Positions 11,583 to 23,740 of a DNA stretch of 64,000 nt are shown here, piece after piece. Where the stretch lies: positions 16,188,510 through 16,252,509 of the forward strand of contig NC_067200.1 in assembly GCF_000699445.3 (NCBI RefSeq), in the 5' to 3' direction. The notes under the pieces were generated by a model. That model had not been told where the DNA came from and made no database searches. It was given only the letters and a program-made list of their open reading frames with translations. How positions within the stretch are numbered: the stretch's first letter is position 1; the number at the start of each line of letters is the position of its first letter. The stretch is from Schistosoma haematobium (taxonomy: Eukaryota > Platyhelminthes > Trematoda > Strigeidida > Schistosomatidae). The translations under genes and the position numbers were made by a program.

Positions 11583-12360
11583 GTAGGTCTTTTTCATACA
11601 TCATTTTAAATGGTTTTTGCTATATCCGGACGAGAATAAATGAATGGTAATTATTTATGGACTAATATTATACGAATATTCTTATTGTATGACTATTAAG
11701 TAACTACATTATATGTATATTCATATTCTTTTCATTACAAGCTTTTATTTGATCTATTGGTTAACTGTTGTATGATTTAGTATTCGCAAGTTATTCTCAA
11801 TCTATTAGTCACAGATTCTCATTATCCCCGACTCTTTTGGCTTGATCTTGTAAAAACTTTTATTTTTATTTTATGGTGTGATGTCTGATTTTGCTTGTAT
11901 ATAAACTGTTTGAAGTATATGATTGGCATCGCTTAGGCTGAGATTGGCGTTTTGGACTAAACAGGCAGGGAAAAAGACCAATTAGAACTCGAGGCTGTCT
12001 GCACTGGTGTATGCATCATTAGTTCAGTTGTATAAGTCAGCGTATCTAAACTGGCAATCGTATTTCGCGATAACTAATAAAATGTCTATTACATGCCGGT
12101 CCCAGTGGTTCTTCAGTTGATGTCAAGTTAGTTCTGAAGATCGCTTTCAAAACTTTCACAACGTTGCATGAAAATCACTTTTGTTGAAAGTAAAGATGAG
12201 TCGTAAACATTAATGTAATATATTTTATTTTATAACATTTTACTAATCAATTCAATGTTTTAATTACAGATTCTACATTTGACTTACTAAAGTCTTTCAA
12301 TACCTGATATCTAACTACTGGATTATCAAGTGAATATTATTACAAATACATTTTTCAAGT
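11583..12360. other. Non-coding, probably intron
   Basis: AT-rich sequence with no supported exon or element. Confidence 0.45.
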
Positions 12361-12382
12361 ATTATTATTATTATTATTATTA
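12361..12382 (+). repeat. (ATT)n microsatellite
   Basis: Seven uninterrupted ATT units. Confidence 0.9.
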
Positions 12383-12439
12383 TGAATTCGAGCTATTAAC
12401 ACTTACTGAAACTCCTTACTTTCAAATTCTTTTTTTACT

Positions 12440-12575
12440 TTTAATTTCTACAAGAACCAAATGCACCAACTAATCTAACCACTTTTCATTCTCTGTCTTT
12501 TCACATTCGCATTGTCACTGTGTAGCGCATATGTATTTGGTGCACCTTTGTACCAATACTTATATTTTCAAGTTT
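12440..12575 (+). repeat. RTE-family 3' tail fragment
   Basis: In plus orientation it carries the conserved 3' tail of the RTE-type element at 23.8 kb (GTAGCGCATATGTATTTGGTG, then 'GTACCAATACTTAT'). Only the last 100 or so bases are present, as in severe 5' truncation. Confidence 0.65.
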
Positions 12576-12649
12576 ATCAGAATTCTGATAAGCTTCGTCT
12601 TCTCATTGCATTATCGAAATTTATCAAAAGGACTAATTGTTTTAAATTC

Positions 12650-14072
12650 ATGAATAATTAAACTCAAAACGAGCAATTGATGAGGCAGTATCAATTGAAG
12701 CAGAAGTAAAACGAGAATTATCATCAATTATACTCAGAACGACCTCCTAGATGCGACTGAGATGGGTCTGTTAAAAATGTTGAGGGAACTCTTGAAGAAA
12801 AATTTAATCGATAATCTTGTGTACAATGAACTCAAACCGAAAGGATCACAATTACCTTACTTATACGGCCTATCTAAAATACACAAACCTAACATCCCAA
12901 TAAGACCAATATTATCTATGATCAAATCACCTTTCCATAAACTTGCCTGCCGACTGACTAGGTGCTTAGAACCGATCCATAAGAAACTAGCACTCTACAG
13001 TTTGAACAACAGTTCTGAATTTGTACTAAAGCTTGACAACTTAATTGCTTCTGATAAATTCATGGTATCGTTTAATGTCTCATCTCTCTTCACGAAAATC
13101 CCTTTGGAAGAAACAGCAGATATCATGTGTGAACATCCTGAACTCCTGCTTTTTCCAATTCAAGTATTCAGACAGCTCCTGTTCCTGTGTACCAAAAACA
13201 TACAATTTCAATTCAACAATGTGTTGTACCGCCACATTGATGGATTAGCCATGGGTAGCTCTCTGAGGTCAATTCTGGCTAATATATTTATGGGAAACCT
13301 GGAACAGAGGAAGCTTAAGCACGCAATCGATGAAACTACACCCTACTACAGATATACTGATGAAAAATTTCTTGTCTGTCATAATCATAAGCATTCTATT
13401 ATTCTACTCAATCTATTTAACAAAGCACATAAAGATATACATTTTACTATGGAACATGAAGTAAATTCCATTTCTCAGATATTGAAATCATACGAACTTC
13501 AAACATCAAATTACAAAGACAGATTCACCGCAAAAATACCTGGAGTTTATCTGAATTACAACAGTCTATGTCCAATAAGTTACAAAAATATAATTGTACG
13601 AACCCTTTTTGACTGCGACTGACTGACGTTATGTGAAACGAACTGCTTGCTCAAACAAACAAAAACTGACAGGTCCTCCTTTTTCAGTACTTCTAAATCC
13701 ATTTATCAATTTACATAAACGTGCCAAAGCACATACATTGGAAGTACAGAGAGAAAAGTACATGTTCGCATTTCCGAGCATGTTTCAAAAAACGTGAAAC
13801 TGAGAGGCGCAATAGCTGTTAACAGTGTAACAACCCTGAATTTACCTGACACCGGGCATACCATTGATATTCCTCAATTCTTCAAAATTATAAGCAGACA
13901 AAGAAGCACAGCGTCTCTTCGTTTTGCTGAAGCAATTGCGATAAAAAAAAACTTAGACCTGATTTATGTATGTACTACCCTGGTAAACCATTTCCATCAT
14001 TATCATTATTTTGTTAGTGTTTATTTTGTTATATGGTCTTCACTTACCGAATTCTTGTTTTATGTACATTAA
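12650..14072 (+). mobile_element. Decayed Penelope-like element (RT + GIY-YIG)
   Basis: An open stretch at 12762-13622 encodes a Penelope-type reverse transcriptase. Visible motifs are 'PYLYGLSKIHKPNIPIRPI' (about 12855-12911), 'SLFTKIPLEET' (about 13086), 'DGLAMGSSLRSILANIFMGN' (about 13238-13297) and 'YYRYTDEK' (about 13345), where the catalytic Y-x-DD has become YTDE. After a stop and frame changes, a GIY-YIG endonuclease remnant follows (about 13715-13970). It has 'STYIGSTERKVHVRISEH' and a downstream 'LRFAEAIAI' that supplies the conserved Glu. Upstream frame remnants reach about 12660. The element is 5'-truncated and, with its active-site change and stops, cannot be autonomous. Confidence 0.85.
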
Positions 14073-14480
14073 AACTACCTCTTCGCCAATACATCTTTAT
14101 TTACTCAATTGACTTCAATTATGTACTCTCCTTAAATCCTACTAATTGTTACGTAACCCACTTTACTAATCTTTCTAATTCCAGGAATCTTATGTAAACC
14201 CTTCATTACCTCAAATTATCACACAATTAATTTTGTCTCTGAACCTTACTTAATTAGAGAATCACCCGCCCCCCTCATGTTTTTCGATTCCAATACCAAA
14301 TGACCGACCTGTTCCTGAACATAAATATATAGTTATTATTGATAACCATTGTCATTCCAATTCTTTTTATTCATCTATGTCAATTGTTTCGCACTATATC
14401 TGACCTCATTGTAAGCTTTCAATACATATATGGTTGTAAGCAGCTGATGAGAAACCATGACATATAGTGAATTCATATTA
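14073..14480 (+). repeat. Probable PLE 3' untranslated region
   Basis: Non-coding sequence following the GIY-YIG remnant. Its last 70 bases (about 14411-14480, with 'GCTGATGAG' and 'GTGAATTCATATTATT') resemble 15930-15990. I infer that the two share a terminal repeat of a Penelope-like element. Confidence 0.4.
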
Positions 14481-15919
14481 TTATGAATCCCTGTTTGTTC
14501 TGGTTTTATTTAATTTCTTTCTCTCCTTCTAAGGCTTTTTGGAACATACTCAAAAGATCTAAGATATGCCCTCCTTTCTGTTCAGCCAATGTAGCTGCCT
14601 TGGCAGGTGGACGTAAATTTAGAAACACGATTGGCGGTAATATGAAGGGTATGCTTGTTGATATTTGTCTGAGTTACTCAACATATTGTTTTATAAAAAA
14701 TACGTAGTTTGGCTGCCGGGTAAGTTTTGGCTAATGCAGTGTTAAACCTCCTGCTGATTGTGCTTGTGACGTCATCACATTTGAAGTTGAGATTCATATA
14801 TAACAGTTCTTTACATTTGTCAATAAATGTCTATGGGTAGCAGTTACTTCTTAGGCATTTTACAACGTTCATCAATTCTTCTTCCGATTTGTCGATGGTA
14901 CATATCCCTTCTACTTTATAAAAAATAGTTGCTATCAGGTATCAAATACTTGATTTGTGTCCAAAATGAAGTAGTTATTACGTTTCCCTTGTCTTAGTAA
15001 CAAATATTCCTTTGTTGCATCTTAAAATACTTTTAAAAAACCCTATTGATGTGAACAGAGAAACAAGAAGCCTTGACAAACTACCGAAGCTATTTTTCGG
15101 GACGTTATTCCATGTAATTTAAAGTTTGTAAAACAATAACATTTTTGTTTCTAGTCTATTCTACAAATCATAAACTTTCGTTTGATGTATGATTCACTGC
15201 CATAGTCCTTTTTATTCTAAAGTTATTGTAATTTAAATGCATTATTTTGTACTCAATTTTTCTACGCTAATCCCCAGTTTTGGACATGGTTGTATTTTCC
15301 TAATTATTGTACGTTGTGGTCGGGTTGGTCATCTATTTATTCATGTCCTCTTTTTACACTGATCTGAAATTGGGAACCAGATAGAAATCGAGAATAAATT
15401 GAGTAGTGTTCCAGTTGACTTGTCTTCTCTCACTCGCGTGCTTGTCAGCCAATCAATCAGGGGATAGAATAGTTTTCGTCTCTCTCACCCATTTCGAACT
15501 CACGCATACTAGCCTCAGGTTTAAGCCAGTCAACCTATCGCGTCAAGGTCTTAATCTAGATTAGACAAGTTATCCTCTGAACAAAATTGGTAGACAGATC
15601 AAGGACGTAACACCTTTCTTGAATTTTTGCATCATTGAGTTTTTATTTTGAATGTCTTCCAGATTAGCAACCTTATCTTATTAACTGATCTTTACTCATT
15701 CTTGTCAGCATTTACTCATTACGTGATCACTTGTTTCTGGCCGTTTGAATTCTTATTATAATCAGTGTTGTAGAATGTTCTTTTACATAACGTATATATT
15801 AACAATATTTGGTCTATTGAATTTATTTACACCCTTGATATGCTATACTGATATGTCTTCAACATAACTTTCAACTAAACTCTTTCATATAAGTAGTTTA
15901 AACCCATTTTGTAGTATTT
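14481..15919. other. No gene seen
   Basis: A 74-codon plus-strand frame at 14483-14707 has no family resemblance. Nothing else is supported in about 1.4 kb. Confidence 0.45.
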
Positions 15920-15995
15920 TTAAATATCATAGGTGTAAGGAGCTGACGAAGACCAGATGAAACAAAATGAATTCATGTTATTCTGTTTGGATCTT
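15920..15995 (+). repeat. PLE-terminal-like segment with hammerhead-like core
   Basis: Resembles 14411-14480. It contains CTGACGA (15943-15949), nine bases, then GAAAC (15959-15963), matching the order CUGANGA - helix II - GAAAC of a hammerhead ribozyme. Helix II would be very short and weak, so self-cleavage is only a possibility. Confidence 0.3.
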
Positions 15996-16189
15996 TGTTC
16001 TTGCTCTCTTCAAAATGATAAAGAGAACTATGTGCATGAGATGATGCTTTAATAGAGTATTTCTGATGAAGTGGCGCGTTGACTGTTACCAATTAGTGTC
16101 TATTGTCTGAGGAACATCTAATGATTCAAACCACACTCAGATCCCGAGTACTGAAATAGCACCACTCAGGTTCAGTGTGTGACGTCATT

Positions 16190-17310
16190 AGCACGTATAT
16201 TGACCACTGATGGATAAGGACATTCAAGGAATCGTAAAGAAATGTCCACGATGAGCACAAGCCGCAAAACTGTCACCGAAAATATAGCCATTTCTATGGC
16301 TAAGTGCAGGATTTCCATGGTTCTGTGTTTATGCTGATTTTATTGGGTCAATAAACGATCAACGCCTTCATATTGTCATCGACTCATTTACAAAATGACC
16401 AGTGATTTATTTGATGCCTGAGACCTCATCAACTTCAACCATAAAGACGCTGAATAGACTTATCGGGCAATATGGTTCACCAGAGACACTGGTTACAAAC
16501 AATGAATCTCAGATCACGTCGGAAATCTTATCGAACTTCTGAATGAAGAACGCAATTACACACATTCTGTCATCGCCCTACTATCCTCAGCCAGACGGCC
16601 AAGCTGAGCGTTTTGGCGATACCTTCAAGTGAGATCTCATCATGTCACAAGGGAAGGGCACGACGGAGAAGGTCATCCAGAATTTCCTGAGAGTATACAG
16701 AATAACCCCGAATCCAGTCTCCCCCAATGTTGCCTCCCTTAGTGAGTTGATGTTCGGAAGCAAGATCTGGACTTCATTTGCTAGCATGTATCCACAAAAA
16801 AGACGAGATTATAAACCTAAGGCGAAGAGAATTGGTCATGATGGGTTACCAGTGTATTTAAGGAACTTTTGATAACGGGAGCCTGCGTGAGTAGCGGTTG
16901 TCATCGTTAGAAAAGTCGGTAATGTGTTGTACAAAACTGATGTTCAAGGTAAATGCCAGGCGCAACACGTTAACCACATCCGCGATAGATGACTAAATTC
17001 GGATAAAAAATCCCCTAGTTCCATTTTGCCACTAGATTATTTAACTGATACAGTCAGTTTGGAGCATCAGGATCAGCGCGGAAGAATTGATGGCCAGACC
17101 TCAAGCAGATCACCAAGAAAACGACGTTGCCATCAACACCTTCAGCAAAATTCAAAAAGCAGGACTAATTTTCCAGGAGGGAGAGGTGGTATGGTCAGCC
17201 GATCAGAAGTAGCTCAATGAGGTCATACGATGGCAGTCAGAAATGACCTGATGGACAAGTGCATCATTGGTTAGAAAAAAGGGACTGATTTTCCAAGGGG
17301 TAGGGTTGTA
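16190..17310 (+). mobile_element. Ty3/gypsy (CsRn1/Boudicca-like) integrase fragment
   Basis: Translated pieces in shifting frames give a zinc-binding-like start (about 16200-16270, 'MDKDIQGIVKKCPR'). The integrase core follows: a 'VIDSFTKWP'-type block near 16375, a 'TNNESQITS' block near 16495 carrying the second acidic residue (changed from the usual D), and a 'PQPDGQAER' block near 16590 carrying the conserved Glu. A C-terminal part runs from 16642 to 16870 with 'GTTEKVIQNFLRVYRITPNP', typical of CsRn1-like elements. A later 'VGNVLYKTDVQGK...HVNHIR' segment (about 16915-16985) resembles the post-core domain. Several stops make it a pseudogene. No reverse transcriptase lies upstream. Confidence 0.8.
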
Positions 17311-18079
17311 TGTATGTAAATGAGTATTTATGCAATTTATTCGGTAGCCCAATATTCTTTCTCGTTCATGCAATCAGTTGAGGGGTTAGCACATAGTACA
17401 TCGTGTATTAGTATCAGATTTCGGACACCGCCGTTATAACATAAATTTGATATTTAGTGTGTCCTCATTACCAGTTTGCATTCTGAAGGGCAGACCTTTT
17501 GGGTAAATTACGCATCTTCGGGTCTTATTAAATCTGAAATTTGTTTAACTAAATGCTATTGCTTCTGACTGAAACCGAAAATCACTCATATACGACTCCG
17601 TGTAAATTAGTAAGCAGTTGCTTCACAGTATGAGGAATTGTCGTGGTATTGTAGATTTATTGGGGTTACAGACGGCCATCCGTTAATTTCGTCATTACTC
17701 TGAGTATTAAATCAATGATGAAGTTGTGTTTCAGATAGCAAATCGATAATAAGTTGGGTTACTAGAAGTAATGCAGTTCAACCTTAATCTGTTAGTAGGT
17801 TTTATAAACGAAAAACTTCTACACAAAAATTGGATCTCAGTTGTTACTCACCAAGAAATCATCTCCCTGATAATACTATCTCTCCACTAGCTGGTACAGT
17901 GATTTGCCATATAATGGGTTTTAACAAGTGTTTCTACTGCAAAAATTGAAGTTTCAATTAGTAGATTGAAATTGCTGCTTATTTCTAACGATTTCATTAA
18001 GTACCACGATAACATAGAAACACCAGACGGTGACTTGTAGAGTATGCATTTTCGCTAATGACTGATTCATAGTAGTGTC
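17311..18079. other. No gene seen; possible LTR remnant at its start
   Basis: Starts just after a polypurine-like tract (about 17293-17305), where the 3' LTR of the gypsy fragment would begin. I cannot define an LTR end. The rest is featureless. Confidence 0.35.
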
Positions 18080-18330
18080 ATGTAACATTTTCAACAATAA
18101 AAGAATAAACTAAACTGTACTGTGTAGCGGGTTTAAGTGGTCCATTGCATTCATGCGAATTATATGGACATACACCATTTTCACCGATTATGAAATATTT
18201 ATCGAAATATAGATAACTTTCATTCATTCGGTAAGCCATTGAACGTCGTGTACGCGTCTGACTTAATTCCAACCGCGAATGTATAAGTACTTCCCATGAT
18301 CCATTTTCTTTATTATGGCGATTTTTGTAT
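18080..18330 (-). CDS. Membrane-proximal FN3-like exon
   Basis: The minus-strand frame reads through '...NGSWEVLIHSRLELSQ...' to 'CNGPLKPATQYSLVYSF'. An 'x-N-G-P-L-K-P-x-T-x-Y' segment before a hydrophobic strand is typical of the last extracellular FN3-like domain of receptor-type tyrosine phosphatases and related receptors, as known from those families. Exact splice sites are unclear. A CAG acceptor inside the frame (before ACGCG, near 18261) is one option, and the frame closes with a stop at 18078-18080. It follows the FN3 exons in gene order, consistent with the C-terminal end of the ectodomain. Family assignment is inference. Confidence 0.45.
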
Positions 18331-19139
18331 GTCTTTTTTTATTGAGCGGTTGAATACAAACAATGCATCAATTAAAACTTCCTTAACAATGAATAAACAC
18401 TTCAACTAAATTTTAAAATCATTTTTGATTGAAAGTTGATGTAGGATTAGGCGTCATTAGTGATTTACCAATGAATTATCATACATCATGATAAAATAGT
18501 GTCTGTAGGCTGTCAAAATACTTAGTAACATGCTATAGAGCTCCAATAAAAACTGATTAGGAATGAGATCTGTTTTTTCTATTCATATCTCATGTAGAAT
18601 CACATATTTTTCCAATTCTATCAAACCAAATATTTGGCTCAGATAGGTAAATGTAACAGTTGTTATTATTAATAACTCATTTCCAAAAACATCAAGAACG
18701 CTTATCAAACATGTGTACAGTTTGTGATGAGCGTAAAGCTTTCATTACCACAACATAACCGGTACCACTAGCAAGAAACTTTAACCTCTGGTTTGTTGAC
18801 GGTTATCTACAACAATCTCAAACTAAAAATACGCTTTTTTCATAAATTACAAACGGAACGGAGACTTAGTATACAGAATTCAAATCTTTACAATCACTCC
18901 GAGTCAACATAGTTCTCGTAGTAAACGTATTCAAAAGACCACCCAAACTAATCAAGATATAAATAAACTATTTTTTAATGGCCCGTGATCAACCAATTAT
19001 CCAGTAAATATTATTTGAACAGTACAAAGCACAGAAATGAATCACAAAATGCGAAATCGAAGTGTTTGTAGTTATTTGAGTAAACAAGAAGAACTTTACA
19101 AGATCCGTCAAGTGCGCCGAATAATTTTTTATAAAAACA
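18331..19139. other. Non-coding, probably intron
   Basis: AT-rich. Nothing supported on either strand. Confidence 0.4.
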
Positions 19140-19272
19140 GCAAATGGTATCTTTAATTGCTTTGATATTGATACACCCTCACACGAATCGAATGATGAAG
19201 TGCGGTGCATATATATTTGTTGCCTCCTTGTACAAATGTTTATGGGTTTAAATAAATAAATAAATAATAAGC
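19140..19272 (+). repeat. RTE-tailed repeat fragment
   Basis: Plus-orientation copy of the tail found at 1420-1500 and 23.8 kb: 'GCATATATATTTGTTGCC' and a terminal (TAAA)n tract at 19250-19270. The preceding sequence corresponds to the 'GTGAGGGYTGT' block at 1490. Confidence 0.6.
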
Positions 19273-19329
19273 ACACCGTACCTGATAAACACAACTAATT
19301 TATATAAAATCTAACCAAATCGTTATATC

Positions 19330-19640
19330 ATATAACGCTCCAGCACATGTCTAACGGCAGATCTATTACAGTGATTATTACTATCGTTTTCCTCTGCTTT
19401 CTGTTTCCGTTTTATTTTATCTAGTTGTAGATTATAACTACTTCGTAATGACACTAAAAATGACCATAAGTACATTGTACATTCTTCAACAGGACGTCTA
19501 CTCGAAAAGAATGAATGATCCTTGACTGTTGGCCGGTATAGTTGTAATCCACAAGAAAAATGTACTACCTGAACAATTTCTGAACTAGGACACTTTAAAC
19601 AATCTGACATAATATATCGATTCTTTACTTTTAGCATTGT
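19330..19640 (-). CDS. Possible exon of the FN3 gene
   Basis: A 104-codon minus-strand frame has balanced composition and several cysteines ('CLKCPSS', 'HFSCGLQ', 'EECTMYLW') and a basic, charged C-terminal part ('LDKIKRKQKAEENDSNN'). It lies between two better supported exons on the same strand. Possible acceptors exist near 19604 (ATGTCAG) and 19530 (CCAACAG), but no convincing donor is seen before the stop. No family is recognised. It may be a real exon with undefined ends or chance. Confidence 0.25.
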
Positions 19641-19700
19641 TATTTATATGAAAATGGTCATGTTTGTAAATCGCCATGAGTTCTGTGATTCTTTGAAGAA

Positions 19701-19722
19701 TATATATATATATATATATATA
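19701..19722. repeat. (TA)n microsatellite
   Basis: Eleven TA units. Confidence 0.9.
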
Positions 19723-19899
19723 TTAAAATGCGTCATTTGAATTTCACTCAATTAAACAGAGAATTATGTCAGTGGTAGGATAGCGTCTATCATTAAAGTC
19801 AACATTCACTGATCCTTAGTTAGCCAAAATATTATGAAAATTAGGTATTATGTTAAATACGTTTGTAGAGAATTTTTTGTTTTGACGATGATTTTCATA

Positions 19900-20800
19900 A
19901 CAAACTAATAGTTGTTAGAAAACCTTTGAAAAGGAACACGGGGCATCGAAATTACTTTAGTAAAGTACCCTTCAGAAACAGTAGCGAAACCTGACTCAAA
20001 GCCACCAAGTAGCGCTGCGGGGTAGTGAGGGCATCTTTGACCGCTAATATGGACAGTTGGTGGACATTGGACTAATTTACCACTCTGTTGTAAACTGGAC
20101 TGTTTCAGTCCCAATTTTGGGGTCGACTAAATTTGGCGGGCCTCTTGACGTGTATGATTATGTATATGAATTCCATGAGTCTGAGATTGTGTAATTTGTG
20201 TATGTAGGTATATACCAAAGGCATGTGTGAGGGTTAGCACAAGGAACATAAGCTGGAAAATTATATGCCCTATGCCTAATACAATCAGCAACCTAACATA
20301 ACAGGTAGACGACATCATAAAAATATACGGGAGCAGATACTAGGGACAGGTGACTACCAACCTACCCAGAGAGTGCTCATGCTTATATGTTTGTCATGAA
20401 GTGCGAGGATGAAAGCCTTTGTGCCGATTATACGCATGTAGCGCGTAAGAAACAATCAGTGGCAAATACGTTTGAAGAGAGCTGTGACCATCTATTCCCC
20501 AGGTGAATAAATAAACCCATATGGGATGTGTGAGTGAAAACTTGTGTTATCGGTATGTCTGTAAACTATACTTGGTCACGATACTACGCCCGCGTAACAA
20601 GCCAGGTGGTATCGATTTCCCCACGCAATCACATCCACACAGTGAGTTTGTGAGCCTTGAAACACAGAAGCTAATAGCAGAAAAGCCACACCGGCTTCCC
20701 CAGAATAGGCTCTACCAACTTTAAGTGGCTGGAACACCATCACCACCTGCAGAGGCACTACTTCAAGCCTCCTCACGGGTTTCAGGAGTGAAACATTACT
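19900..20800. repeat. GC-richer block, probable uncharacterised repeat
   Basis: Base composition is visibly less AT-rich than the flanks, as in other mobile-element copies here. Short frames exist on both strands (for example 20521-20724 plus and 20576-20776 minus) without any family resemblance. I could not match it to another part of the window. Called a repeat only from composition and context. Confidence 0.3.
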
Positions 20801-21241
20801 TCAGAAAGTGTTGGATGGGAATATCACAAATAGCTTGAAGTCGAGAAGTGTGAGTCAATCAGATTCAAACTGGATGGATAAGTAAAATTACGCTATATGG
20901 TATAGCTAAAGTCTATGGATAAGTTCTAAACTATGGCGAAGGGAGCTTTCAGTGTTTCTAAAGATCCTGAAACCGATGTCACTTGGTGATGAAAATCACT
21001 GTCAAATGACACCGAATTTGAGTTTAATGACTGAACACTAACATCCAATCATTATGACATAACTAATTGGCACTACACATTAAACATATTAGGTTTGATC
21101 TGAAGTCCAATATCTTGAATTGTGCTTATTTCATAATAATGTTTCATTTATTGTCGATCAGTAATGTTAATTTCATCATTGCCACAAAGGTACTGCATAT
21201 CATGAATAAATAAAAGAACTAAAAAATCACACTCGACTTAC
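20801..21241. other. Non-coding, probably intron
   Basis: Nothing supported. Confidence 0.4.
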
Positions 21242-21366
21242 CGACTCAACTAAATAAATATCCGTAATGTCATTGTAGTGCATTTTCTTTGTACAACCTT
21301 CAGAACAAATAATTTCATCATGATGATTTTCCCTAGTTGGTTTTATTACAAGTGAAACCACATAAA
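21242..21366 (-). CDS. Ectodomain exon of the FN3 gene
   Basis: A 125-bp minus-strand exon encodes about 41 residues, starting 'YVVSLVIKPTREN' and containing 'CSEGCTKK' and 'DITDIYLVES'. A strong polypyrimidine tract and CAACAG precede it (entering in phase 1, like the other exons). A strong donor, G|GTAAGT, follows, leaving in phase 0. A hydrophobic extension upstream in the same frame (to 21418) would come from the polypyrimidine tract if unspliced, so it need not be a membrane segment. No family match on its own; position and phase support the call. Confidence 0.45.
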
Positions 21367-22253
21367 CTGTTGAAATGAAACAATTTAACCGAGATAACGG
21401 TAAATACAAAATAATCATACTGTCTTGTTGAATATGAGTTGTTTGTTGTCCTGGTGGAACTTGTAGGATCAGACTCGTCAGCTGATTAAGACTGTCACGT
21501 TCAACAGCTATTTATTTGACAAAATAGTTAAAGGTAAATGGAATAAGTAACAGTGTGTAAAGTTTAAATATCGTCAAATCACGAACAAGATATTTATCTA
21601 ACCAGATTATTAGGAACAAACTTTAAAGAACATCAAGTAAATACGCTAACCGAATTACTACGAAATTTTTGAAGAAAATTTATGAAATGTTGAGTACTAC
21701 TAATAAGTAGAACATTTTGAAGTGGATTAAACGCTACAGTGAAGGCGTGAAAATTGTAGAAATGATTTAACACAAGGATGACGGTTGGTCTCTTCTTGAC
21801 CAGAACAGTGTTATCACTTGTGCTTTTCAGATCCAAATTAACTGTTTGAATGCTTCCACGCTGACTACACTTAACAGCAAGTTTGTTTTGAGTCTGGAAT
21901 TTATATCTAAATATCCCAAAGTTAGATAAAGACCAACTGTCCAGTCTTCGATTTTAGCTTATCATTTAATTAATGTTATTTTATGGTGAAAAACACCTTC
22001 AGACAGGTCAATTTTTGAAAGTTGTCTAGACTTTTAATTTATGTGTACTTTTTCAATCACCGACATGTATTTCTTTGCTAGACATAGGTACTATAATTAC
22101 GTGGATCACATATATCTTTGACAACTACAAATCCCTTTTATTATTGGGAAAATACTCATCTTTATTTGAACTATTAATGACGTCTGTCAGAATATTTTGG
22201 TATACAATAAAATAAAAAACTGCTTCAATTTATAAGTCAGTATTATCACTTAC
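21367..22253. other. Non-coding, intron between exons
   Basis: The minus-strand open frame at 21633-21836 shows no splice context or family resemblance, and no element is recognised. Confidence 0.45.
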
Positions 22254-22556
22254 TCTCGGAATATGTATGTACAAAAATCTCTTCTGATTCGATACTATTA
22301 TGGTATGTAGTATCTATGCATTGTACAGATACACTATACCATGTATCCGGTGAAAGACTAAAAATATGAAAACTTGTGGCTGATTGACCAGAATTGAATT
22401 TCATTGGTTTGTTTGTATGATTGTGCAAAGCTTTTATGAAGACATAATAATAGTTGTTATTATCGAATGAATGCTCTTCTAATGCATGATCCCAATGTAC
22501 AGTAAATCCATAAATATTAATTTCAGAAAATGTTAAATTGACTGGTGGTTGAATAC
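22254..22556 (-). CDS. FN3-domain exon
   Basis: A 303-bp exon in phase 1 at both ends: acceptor CATTTCAG before 22556, donor A|GTAAGT at 22253. It encodes one FN3 domain with 'QPPVNLTFSEI' at the start, 'FTVHWDHAL' carrying the core Trp, and 'FSLSPDTWYSVSVQC' as the L-x-P-x-T-x-Y-x-V segment, ending in 'HTYSE'. Several N-x-S/T sequons (NLT, NHT) fit an extracellular, glycosylated protein. The intron to the exon at 22699 is only about 140 bp. Confidence 0.8.
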
Positions 22557-22698
22557 CTGAAATGTTGATATGTTAATTACAAAAAACTAACTACAACACA
22601 TAAATCATCGTTTTAAAGCAAGAGAAAGAGAGAAACAAATTAAGTGAAGTTGCTAGTCATATACGTAACTTCTGAACGAATATCACTCAAATTTTTAC

Positions 22699-22932
22699 CG
22701 TTGCTCATAAAAACACTAATGAAAACGTTTACGATGGTCCTAGAGTCATTCCCATAGTAAAAAATAAGGGTGACAACAACATTTCGAGATGCTCTTACGT
22801 GTTCGTGGTTTTCTGGCATTTCAGAAAGTGTAATTTGTATGTAATCATCAGTGTGCGAATGACCATTATTTAATGAAAAGGATTTGTGAAGGTCTTTGGT
22901 CATTTTAAGAGCGATTTTCATCATGATTTTCG
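22699..22932 (-). CDS. Probable ectodomain exon of the FN3 gene
   Basis: A 234-bp exon (78 codons) fits phase 1 at both ends: acceptor TTTTAATTACAG before 22932, donor G|GTAAAA at 22698. The protein has 'DDYIQITLSEMPENHE' and 'VVVTLIFYYGNDSRTIVNVF', alternating hydrophobic strands that suggest a beta-sandwich or membrane-proximal receptor domain. No clear FN3 signature. The open frame continues past the donor for about 18 codons, so the 3' boundary is inferred from phase. Confidence 0.45.
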
Positions 22933-23103
22933 CTGTAATTAAAATAATTTTATGGAATATGACTGTAGAGAAAATACGCTGCACTTTATAATCATTACGA
23001 TCTATAATTAATTTCTTAATGCAAGCCCACTATGATTAGATTATCAAAGTGTCGGTTCCCATTTCTACTGTATTATATCTTTATGACTTATTGATCAGAC
23101 GAA

Positions 23104-23104
<1 letters not shown>

Positions 23105-23136
<32 letters not shown>
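23105..23136. repeat. (TA)n microsatellite
   Basis: An uninterrupted TA run of about 16 units inside an intron of the FN3 gene. Confidence 0.9.
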
Positions 23137-23139
<3 letters not shown>

Positions 23140-23434
23140 CCATAAATAGATATTAGCAGTTACCATTCTCTTATTCTTCGTTCGGATATAATACACTGGA
23201 TGTTGGCAAAGAAGACTTATCATAATCAATTCAAGAAATGTCGAGCATTACCAAACGTTTACAAATTTACTAATAAAAAGATTACTGATTAACAAGACGC
23301 TTCTTGAACATGGACCTGAAATATGAACTAATGCCTTAAATTAATTTTGTTTAAGGAATACGTTTTCTGAGGAAAAATTTGATTACATTTTATAAAATGG
23401 ATTAAGAAAACCTACTAAGTATTGATAAACTTAC

Positions 23435-23740
23435 ATGCTGGATATGTTGTATAGATTAGAAAAGATTTCGTTGCATCACTGTATATACCATAATTAGTAT
23501 CAAACGACTTAAGATATACCGTATAATTTGTTCTAGGTAATAAGAAAGTGACAGTAAATTCGCTTTTCCCATTGCAAACATTGAACTGATTAAAATTATC
23601 ATTAATATTTAAAGTTGGTCGCACATAAAGTGAATAACAAATGTTAGTGAACGTTAAATCTTGTTTCATTTCGTTCCATCTAATAGTGAATTCATTTGAT
23701 TTGATGTTGGTCACTGTTACATTTTCTGGCTTAATAGGTC
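23435..23740 (-). CDS. FN3-domain exon
   Basis: A 306-bp phase 1-1 exon: acceptor TTTGAAG before 23740, donor T|GTAAGT at 23434. One complete FN3 domain: 'GPIKPENVTVTNI', core Trp in 'FTIRWNEM', 'LLPRTNYTVYLKS', then 'YGIYSD' and 'TTYPA'. It is the closest relative in the window of the plus-strand exon at 11280-11582. Sequons NVT and NYT fit a secreted or surface location. Confidence 0.85.

Noticed and set aside
21367..21418. Transmembrane segment in the frame upstream of the exon at 21242-21366
   Set aside because: The hydrophobic residues come from a polypyrimidine tract directly before a good acceptor, so they are more likely intronic.
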